The position numbers and the translations under genes were made by a program. Positions 13,441 to 18,643 of a DNA stretch of 30,162 bases are shown here, piece by piece (positions within the stretch are counted from its first letter, which is position 1; each line of letters starts with the position of its first letter). The notes under the pieces are model-generated. The model was not told where the DNA came from. It did no database searches and was given only the letters and a program-made list of their open reading frames with translations. The stretch is from a virus, in the IMG/VR virus record IMGVR_UViG_3300042474_001562, positions 1 to 30,162 of that record; one strand, written 5' to 3'.

Positions 13441-13704
13441 ATGCCAATTTATTCACTAAGAAATAAAGAAACTGGTGAGATTTTCGAAAAAATAATGAAA
13501 ATTGCTGAATATCAAGAATATTTAAAAGAAAACTCTAATATTGAACGATATTTTGATTCGGTTCCAATTTTCGGGGATCCAGTAAGGTTAGGGGTAATGA
13601 AACCTCCTGCTGATTTTCAAAAACATATTATAGGAAGGATTAAAGATTCTGTTCCAGGAAATACTCTTGGTGACAGAAAATTTCAAATACCAAGAGAATT
13701 TTGA
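13441..13704 (+). CDS. Conserved T4-like protein, FmdB-like N-terminus
   Basis: An 87-residue protein. The start MPIYSLRNKETGEIFEKIMK resembles the FmdB-type zinc-ribbon family of T4-like phages (MPTYxFRNKDTGExFE), but no Cys is present, so no metal site remains. KPPADFQKHIIGRIKDSVPG near the C-terminus is a conserved tail I recall from relatives. A late promoter lies upstream and a terminator downstream (13733-13767), so it may be a single late gene. The function is unknown. Confidence 0.65.
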   Translation: MPIYSLRNKETGEIFEKIMKIAEYQEYLKENSNIERYFDSVPIFGDPVRLGVMKPPADFQKHIIGRIKDSVPGNTLGDRKFQIPREF

Positions 13705-13732
13705 GTTGTACACTTTAGAATAAAATCACTAG

Positions 13733-13767
13733 ACCCGCTAACCAAAAAATTGGTAATGCGGGTTTTT
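13733..13767 (+). terminator. Rho-independent terminator
   Basis: ACCCGC (13733-13738) pairs with GCGGGT (13758-13763), with an inner AACCA/TTGGT pair, and is followed by a run of T. It closes the 13087-13704 unit ahead of phoH. Confidence 0.85.
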
Positions 13768-13796
13768 CATTTTTAATAGAGCTATAAAGGGAATTT

Positions 13797-14498
13797 ATGT
13801 TAAGACCTAAAAAATCAAAAAAATCAACAAATAAAGTTACCTGTTTAAATTTTGAGTTAAGAACAATAACTCCAAAAACAGATAATCAAGAGAAAGTATT
13901 TGATTGCTATAATGAAGGTAAAAATTTAGTTTTATATGGTAGTGCAGGTTCAGGTAAAAGTTTTTTAAGTTTATATCTTGGTCTAAAAGAAATGTTAGAT
14001 GAAGGTACTTTTAACAAAATTATTATCCTACGCTCAGCAGTTGCTTCTAGAGATTTAGGGTTTTTACCTGGATCAGAAAAAGAAAAAATTTCTGTATATG
14101 AAGCTCCCTATAGATCTATAATAAATGATTTATTTGGTAGAGATGATGCTTATGAAATCTTAAAACAAAAAGATATTATTGAATTTGAATCAACATCATT
14201 CCTACGTGGTTTAACATATTCTAATTGTTTAATCTTTGTTGATGAAATGGAAAATATGGCTTTTCATGAATTAAATACAATTTTTACTCGGATTGGTGAA
14301 GGTACTAAAATAATCTTTGCAGGAGATATCAAACAGTGCGATTTAAATGAACGTAAAGAAACAAGTGGTATGAAAGATTTCTTGAACATCATGAAAAAGC
14401 TTGACGAATTTGGTTTAGTAGAGTTTACTATGGATGACTGTGTTAGGTCTTCTATGGTAAAACATTATCTTCAAATAAAAGAACAATTGGGGTTATAA
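13797..14498 (+). CDS. phoH: PhoH-like P-loop ATPase
   Basis: A 233-residue PhoH-family ATPase, common in phages; its cellular role is unsettled (RNA metabolism or phosphate stress). Walker A is GSAGSGKS (48-55) and Walker B is CLIFVDEMEN with D149/E150. IIILRSAVASRDLGFLPGSE and a sensor block IIFAGDIKQCDL are typical. The length is close to the domain alone. AAGGGAA precedes the ATG. No promoter is obvious after the upstream terminator. It is followed on the opposite strand by a homing endonuclease. Confidence 0.92.
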   Translation: MLRPKKSKKSTNKVTCLNFELRTITPKTDNQEKVFDCYNEGKNLVLYGSAGSGKSFLSLYLGLKEMLDEGTFNKIIILRSAVASRDLGFLPGSEKEKISVYEAPYRSIINDLFGRDDAYEILKQKDIIEFESTSFLRGLTYSNCLIFVDEMENMAFHELNTIFTRIGEGTKIIFAGDIKQCDLNERKETSGMKDFLNIMKKLDEFGLVEFTMDDCVRSSMVKHYLQIKEQLGL

Positions 14499-14509
14499 TA
14501 GTTTTAATA

Positions 14510-15325
14510 TTACGGGTGAGATGCTTTAATCCACCCTTTATAATTATTTTGTTCTCCTCTGTTAACTTTTAGCATAGAATTATATTGTAAATTATTTTCT
14601 TTGCAATATAATTTTAAATCTTTTATTTCTACGATTTCGTTAAATGGAGATAAAAAATAAAATGTTTTTAACCTAGTTGATCTACATTTATTTTTGTGTT
14701 CTTGGGTTTGCGGAGGTTTTTTTGCGTTTCTCATTTTTTCTAAAGATTCTTGTGTATGATTTTTTCCAAAAAATGGATTATTTTCTCCAGATGTTGCAAT
14801 AGATATTTTTCGTTTACTGCATTCAGTGTGATGTTTTCCTTTCATGGGGTTTTTATCTCCTTTCATTAGAGTCGATAAAATTTTCCTTCTTTCTTTCGAT
14901 TTATTTGGGTTTTTATCTCCTTTAATGTTATCTGATCGAATTTTTGATAAATTTAATTTTAAATCGGTATATACATAAGAATTTATTTTAAAATTTCTTT
15001 GTGGATTTCTTTTTATATTTGATCCATTAACCATGCACCATAATGCACTATACATTTTTGTTTTATACGAAGATTTAGAAAATTTAATTAATAATAAATG
15101 GCATATATAATGTTCTCTTGCTGTTAAGATAACAATATTCGATTTATCAGTTTCTCCTCCCAGTTTAAATGATTTAGGTAATATATGATGTTTTTCTTTG
15201 TAATTAAAAACTATTTTTTCTTTTCTCGCAATGGCATTATTGATTATATTAATATACCACAAAAAATATTTATTATGTATTGAAATTTGTTTGAGGGTTT
15301 CGATATAAATATCTGTGCTGGACAT
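14510..15325 (-). CDS. HNH homing endonuclease with NUMOD3 motifs
   Basis: A 271-residue intergenic homing endonuclease. The nuclease domain is at about 40-80 (EKHHILPKSFKLGGETDKSN, IVILTAREHYICHLLL), with the His pair and the following N and H of the HNH fold. Three NUMOD3-type DNA-binding motifs follow at about 134-197 (KGDKNPNKSKERRKIL, KGDKNPMKGKHHTECSKRKI, SGENNPFFGKNHTQESLEKM). A C-terminal IENR1/helix-turn-helix-like segment (EIKDLKLYCKENNLQYNSML) ends it. AGGAGA precedes the ATG. It lies opposite to its neighbours, between phoH and the exonuclease, as expected of a free-standing mobile gene. It appears intact. Confidence 0.9.
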   Translation of the reverse strand: MSSTDIYIETLKQISIHNKYFLWYINIINNAIARKEKIVFNYKEKHHILPKSFKLGGETDKSNIVILTAREHYICHLLLIKFSKSSYKTKMYSALWCMVNGSNIKRNPQRNFKINSYVYTDLKLNLSKIRSDNIKGDKNPNKSKERRKILSTLMKGDKNPMKGKHHTECSKRKISIATSGENNPFFGKNHTQESLEKMRNAKKPPQTQEHKNKCRSTRLKTFYFLSPFNEIVEIKDLKLYCKENNLQYNSMLKVNRGEQNNYKGWIKASHP

Positions 15326-15419
15326 TACAGTCTCCTGATTGTGTGAAAAATGTTTAGAGTAGATGGGTATGGGGATACCGCGATCTATTTTATTTATAAT
15401 ATTGTTTAGGATTATAAAA

Positions 15420-16058
15420 ATGAATTTTTGTCATGTACCAGTTGAAATAACATCTTATCCACGTGTAAACATAGATGGACGACGCCATTATCAAATAGGT
15501 CATCGGTGTTATCCATCTATTACCACTGTACTTGGTTCTACATCAGATAAATCTTATCTAAAAGAATGGCGTGACAGAATAGGTTATGATGCTGCAGATA
15601 AGATCACTAACAATTCTGCTAAACGCGGAACTAACTTACATCAAATGTGCGAAGACTATCTCAACAATAAACAGTTATCATGCCGAATGCCAGATGCCCT
15701 CGAGATGTTTTATTCTCTAAAACCTATTTTACATAGAATTAATAATATCCATGCTCAAGAAGCTTGTCTATACAGCGATAAATTAAAAATTGCTGGTAGT
15801 GTTGATTGTATTGCTGAATTTGATGGTATTTTATCTGTAATAGATTTTAAAAATGCTAGAAGATTAAAAACTGAAGAAAATATACATGATTATTTTCTCC
15901 AAGAAACATTTTATGCACTAGCTTATATGGAAATGACAGGAACTGTGATTAAACAAATTGTAACAATTATAGCGGTCGAAAACGACAAATCGCAAGTTTT
16001 TGTTAAACAAATTAGACCATATATCAAAGACTTGGTAGATCGTAGAAAACAGTTTTAA
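15420..16058 (+). CDS. PD-(D/E)XK exonuclease, MGME1/RecB-like
   Basis: A 212-residue single-domain nuclease of the PD-(D/E)XK superfamily, common in marine T4-like phages and related to the mitochondrial exonuclease MGME1. The active site is D129 (AGSVDCIAEF), D142 and K144 (VIDFKNARR), followed by a Q-x(3)-Y-type motif (FLQETFYALAY). RGTNLHQMCEDY supplies the early helix. The ATG at 15420 has AGGA upstream; an in-frame ATG at 15363 would add a hydrophobic run unlike the family. It probably processes DNA ends in recombination-dependent replication or degrades host DNA. Confidence 0.85.
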   Translation: MNFCHVPVEITSYPRVNIDGRRHYQIGHRCYPSITTVLGSTSDKSYLKEWRDRIGYDAADKITNNSAKRGTNLHQMCEDYLNNKQLSCRMPDALEMFYSLKPILHRINNIHAQEACLYSDKLKIAGSVDCIAEFDGILSVIDFKNARRLKTEENIHDYFLQETFYALAYMEMTGTVIKQIVTIIAVENDKSQVFVKQIRPYIKDLVDRRKQF

Positions 16059-16066
16059 AAAAATGC

Positions 16067-16095
16067 TTGACTTTTTAAGAGTTTTAGGTTAGACT
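16067..16095 (+). promoter_or_regulatory. Early sigma70 promoter ahead of the endolysin
   Basis: TTGACT (16067-16072), 17 bases, TAGACT (16090-16095). From the -35 the spacer reads almost like that of the gp59 promoter at 16957 (TTTTTAA.AGTTTTA.GTTA), so the two promoters look like duplicates. Confidence 0.75.
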
Positions 16096-16103
16096 ATATA
16101 CTG

Positions 16104-16130
16104 CATGGTATAAATACTTTTTATACCATG
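16104..16130 (+). promoter_or_regulatory. Late promoter TATAAATA inside an 11-bp perfect hairpin
   Basis: TATAAATA occupies 16109-16116. It sits in an inverted repeat whose arms CATGGTATAAA and TTTATACCATG (16104-16114 and 16120-16130) pair perfectly around TACTT. The early start site predicted from the preceding promoter falls just before the hairpin, so early RNA would begin with this stem. Late RNA starting near 16122 would lack its 5' arm. Confidence 0.65.
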
Positions 16131-16199
16131 ATTTTTGTGAGTTAATTTAAACCAACTATTAGTAGCTTTTCAGGAAAAGAAAAAGTCCTAATCATAATT

Positions 16200-16234
16200 A
16201 GAAATATTCTGCAACAGTTTATTTGAATATTTCT
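16200..16234 (+). promoter_or_regulatory. 10-bp perfect hairpin just before the endolysin ribosome site
   Basis: AGAAATATTC (16200-16209) and GAATATTTCT (16225-16234) form a perfect stem with a 15-base loop. AAGGAG begins two bases after it, and the ATG is at 16250. It could control access to the ribosome site or protect the message. The leader between the two hairpins (16131-16199) holds nothing else I recognise. Confidence 0.55.
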
Positions 16235-16249
16235 CAAGGAGAAACAAAG

Positions 16250-16744
16250 ATGTATTCAATTACGAAAAAGGCGATCATTCTTGCTATTATAATTTTAATA
16301 ATACCTACAGCGAGTTTCGCAAAACAAGTAAATACAGAATCAGAAAAAATATGCTTGGCTAAAGTCATTTATCATGAAGCAAAAGGTGAACCAATTGCTG
16401 GTAAAAAGGGTGTGGCCAAAGTAGTCTTAAATCGAACTAATCATAAAAAATTTCCAAAAACAATTTGTGGTGTCGTCAATCAAATAAATTATGATGACGG
16501 TAAAAAATTGTGTCAATTTTCTTGGGTTTGCTCGCGCAAAACTAAAATAAAATATGGCAGCGATTCCTGGGAAAAGAGTTTAGATTTATCTGATGATATT
16601 TTAAATAAACGTGTTTCTTTACCTAATTTTGGTCCAGATGTATTATTTTTTAAAAGTATTCATTCTAGATATAAATGGAGTAGAGAATATAAATTAGCTG
16701 CAAAGCTAGGTCAATCTAATTTTTATTCAAAAAAGAGTGCTTAA
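16250..16744 (+). CDS. Secreted SleB-type cell wall hydrolase (endolysin)
   Basis: A 164-residue peptidoglycan hydrolase of the SleB/CwlJ (Hydrolase_2) family. Residues 1-24 form a signal sequence (MYSITKKAIILAIIILIIPT then ASFA, with cleavage expected before KQVN), so it can reach the periplasm by Sec without a holin pore; a signal-anchor release mode is also possible. The catalytic domain has YHEAKGEP with E43, KGVAKVVLNR and CQFSWVC. The ATG at 16250 has AAGGAG; an upstream TTG frame is rejected. Early and late promoters and two hairpins precede it. It overlaps gp33 by TAATG at 16744. Family usage suggests lytic transglycosylase or amidase activity. Confidence 0.85.
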   Translation: MYSITKKAIILAIIILIIPTASFAKQVNTESEKICLAKVIYHEAKGEPIAGKKGVAKVVLNRTNHKKFPKTICGVVNQINYDDGKKLCQFSWVCSRKTKIKYGSDSWEKSLDLSDDILNKRVSLPNFGPDVLFFKSIHSRYKWSREYKLAAKLGQSNFYSKKSA

Positions 16745-16968
16745 TGGAAAATTTTGATAAAATGCATGAATTCTCTAATATAATTTTTACTAAAGTGAAT
16801 GTACATAAACTTGAATATGTTGATGCTATAGTTAGTTATTGTGAAGAAAAAGAACTGGAAGTTGATTCAATTATATCTTTAATTTCCCCTGCCTTAAAAA
16901 GTAAGATGGAAGAAGAAGCTATCGCATTACGTTTAATAAAAAGTTCATCTGTTCGCTTGACTTTTTAA
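16744..16968 (+). CDS. 33: Late transcription co-activator (gp33)
   Basis: A 74-residue homologue of T4 gp33 (112 residues), which bridges host RNA polymerase to the sliding clamp and lets gp55-containing polymerase use TATAAATA promoters. The pattern YVDAIVSYCEEKELEVDSII, then LKSKMEEEAIALRLIKSS, is the gp33 signature. Its place immediately before gp59 and gp32 is the T4 order (33-59-32). It is coupled to the endolysin (TAATG), so the co-activator is made together with, or by read-through from, the lysis gene. Its end contains the next early promoter. Confidence 0.85.
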   Translation: MENFDKMHEFSNIIFTKVNVHKLEYVDAIVSYCEEKELEVDSIISLISPALKSKMEEEAIALRLIKSSSVRLTF

Positions 16969-16985
16969 CAGTTTTAAGTTACAAT
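16957..16985 (+). promoter_or_regulatory. Early sigma70 promoter of gp59-gp32
   Basis: TTGACT (16957-16962), 17 bases, TACAAT (16980-16985). The -35 lies inside the last codons of gp33. It serves gp59 and gp32. Confidence 0.85.
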
Positions 16986-17010
16986 ATGATTTTTAGGTTT
17001 GGTGATAAAA

Positions 17011-17604
17011 ATGTCTGCGTATCTATGTTGCTGTCTTTACAGAGCATTAAAATTACACTTTACAACAGATTATGACTTTAATAAGTATCATGGTAGAGTA
17101 AAATATTCTGTTGATCAATTCCATAAAAATAAACATAAATATGTTTATGAGAAATTGAGTAAAAAATTTTCTGATGAAGATTTAAAAAGATTCTTTATTG
17201 CTAATTTTTTACAAAATGAAACCGTATGGGTTCAAGATTTGTTGTCTCATGAAGCACACGAAAATTTCGTAAATTTTAATAAAAAACAACAATCTTTATC
17301 CTATATTTTTGAAAATGATTTAATAAATATATTTGGTGAAGAAAATCACAAAAAATTATTTAAAAGTGATTCAAATGATTTTCCTTTGCTCTTAACTAAA
17401 ATGTTAAGAGATGAAGTTTCTCCGGAAACTGTTATTATTATGAATGAGTTTATGGAATTTGTTCCTAAATGGGACAAAAATATCAAGGATGATTATATTT
17501 GGCCTCGTGTTAAAACAAAAATGTTGAAATACAAGCCATTCTTAGAGTATGACAAAAGCAAATTCAAAAAAACTTTAATTGAAACTGTAAAGGAATTTGC
17601 GTAA
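17011..17604 (+). CDS. 59: Replicative helicase loader (gp59)
   Basis: A 197-residue homologue of T4 gp59 (217 residues), which binds fork DNA and gp32 and loads the gp41 helicase. MSAYLCCCLYRALKLHFTTD and YDFNKYHGRVKYS at the N-terminus are diagnostic, and the rest is helical with a basic C-terminus (KSKFKKTLIETVKEF). The ATG at 17011 is chosen over TTG at 16999 because GGTGA lies upstream and the family starts near this point. The gene sits between gp33 and gp32 as in T4. Confidence 0.93.
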   Translation: MSAYLCCCLYRALKLHFTTDYDFNKYHGRVKYSVDQFHKNKHKYVYEKLSKKFSDEDLKRFFIANFLQNETVWVQDLLSHEAHENFVNFNKKQQSLSYIFENDLINIFGEENHKKLFKSDSNDFPLLLTKMLRDEVSPETVIIMNEFMEFVPKWDKNIKDDYIWPRVKTKMLKYKPFLEYDKSKFKKTLIETVKEFA

Positions 17605-17609
17605 AATAC

Positions 17610-17642
17610 GTTGTATATATGTTGTCTATACGTTGTTTAAAT
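17610..17642 (+). repeat. Three tandem 11-bp repeats in the gp32 leader
   Basis: GTTGTATATAT, GTTGTCTATAC and GTTGTTTAAAT follow one another without gaps, so GTTGT recurs every 11 bases between gp59 and gp32. T4 gp32 represses its own translation by binding its leader RNA; these repeats are candidates for such a site, or for a DNA operator with one helical turn spacing. The gp32 ATG is 24 bases further on, behind AAAGGTG. Confidence 0.65.
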
Positions 17643-17665
17643 CAAATGTTAATAAAGGTGTTTAT

Positions 17666-18607
17666 ATGGATTTTAGTAAATTAAAAAAACAATCAGGTTC
17701 AAATTTAGATAAATTAGCGAAAGCTGTTGAATCAATGTCTTCTAATAATCAAAATGATGATTCTAATGAATATTGGAAATGTGAACTTGATAAATCAGGT
17801 AACGGTTACGCTGTAATTCGTTTTCTTCCTACTCCTCCACAAGATGTTGAATCGGATGGTTTACCATGGGTTAAATATTACGATCATGGTTTCCAAGGTC
17901 CAGGTGGTTGGTATATCGAAAAATCATTAACTTCAATTGGTCTAGATGACCCTCTAGGTAAATACAATTCAGAATTATGGGAAACTGGTATTGAATCTAA
18001 TAAAGAACAAGCCAGAAAACAAAAACGTAGATTACATTATGTTTCTAACATTTATGTAATCAAAGATACTAAACACCCAGAAAATGAAGGTAAAACATTT
18101 AAATATGTGTTTGGTAAAAAAATCTTTGAGAAAATTACTCAAGCGATGAACCCACAATTTGAAGATGATAAACCTATTGATCCATTTGATTTATGGGAAG
18201 GTGCGAATTTTAAATTAAAAATTCGTAAAGTAGATGGTTACCAAAATTATGATTTAGCTGAATTTGATAGCCCATCAGCGTTATTTGATGACGATGATAA
18301 ACTAGAAAAAGTTTGGAAGAGTGAATTTTCTTTAAAAGAAATTCTTGAACCTAAAAACTTTAAAGACTATGCAACATTAGAAGCTCGTCTAAAAAGAGTT
18401 CTAGGGCAATCAAATCAAAACGCTAAGTATAAAACTGCTGAAGATTATACAGCAAAATCTCTTGATGAAGTTGAAGATGAACAATTTATCCAAAGCACAG
18501 TTGCTGAAAAGAAAACAACTGCTTCTTTTGCTGCTTCTACTGCAGTAATTGACGATGAAGAAGATGATGATATGTCTTACTTCAGTAAATTGGTTGGTGA
18601 TGATTAA
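17666..18607 (+). CDS. 32: Single-stranded DNA-binding protein (gp32)
   Basis: A 313-residue homologue of T4 gp32 (301 residues), which coats single-stranded DNA in replication, recombination and repair. The N-terminal domain holds the cooperativity region (SKLKKQSGSNLDKLAKAVES). The core OB-fold shows RFLPTP, YYDHGFQGPGGWYIEKSLTS, HPENEGKTFKYVFGKKIFEK and DLWEGANFKLKIRKVDGYQN. The C-terminus is acidic (VIDDEEDDDMSYFSKLVGDD), as needed to recruit gp59 and other partners. The zinc-binding Cys of T4 gp32 are replaced here (TSIGLDDPLGKYN where T4 has two CPxC cysteines). The ATG at 17666 has AAAGGTG; an upstream frame is ignored. A terminator follows. Confidence 0.95.
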   Translation: MDFSKLKKQSGSNLDKLAKAVESMSSNNQNDDSNEYWKCELDKSGNGYAVIRFLPTPPQDVESDGLPWVKYYDHGFQGPGGWYIEKSLTSIGLDDPLGKYNSELWETGIESNKEQARKQKRRLHYVSNIYVIKDTKHPENEGKTFKYVFGKKIFEKITQAMNPQFEDDKPIDPFDLWEGANFKLKIRKVDGYQNYDLAEFDSPSALFDDDDKLEKVWKSEFSLKEILEPKNFKDYATLEARLKRVLGQSNQNAKYKTAEDYTAKSLDEVEDEQFIQSTVAEKKTTASFAASTAVIDDEEDDDMSYFSKLVGDD

Positions 18608-18616
18608 TCAATAGTA

Positions 18617-18643
18617 GAAAGGGGCTGAAACGCCCCTTTTTTT
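18617..18643. terminator. Bidirectional terminator between gp32 and the tail operon
   Basis: AGGGGC (18619-18624) and GCCCCT (18631-18636) form a stem with a 6-base loop, followed by T on the plus strand and flanked by AAA on the other side. It separates the converging gp32 and tape-measure transcripts and lies 10 bases after the gp32 stop. Confidence 0.92.
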
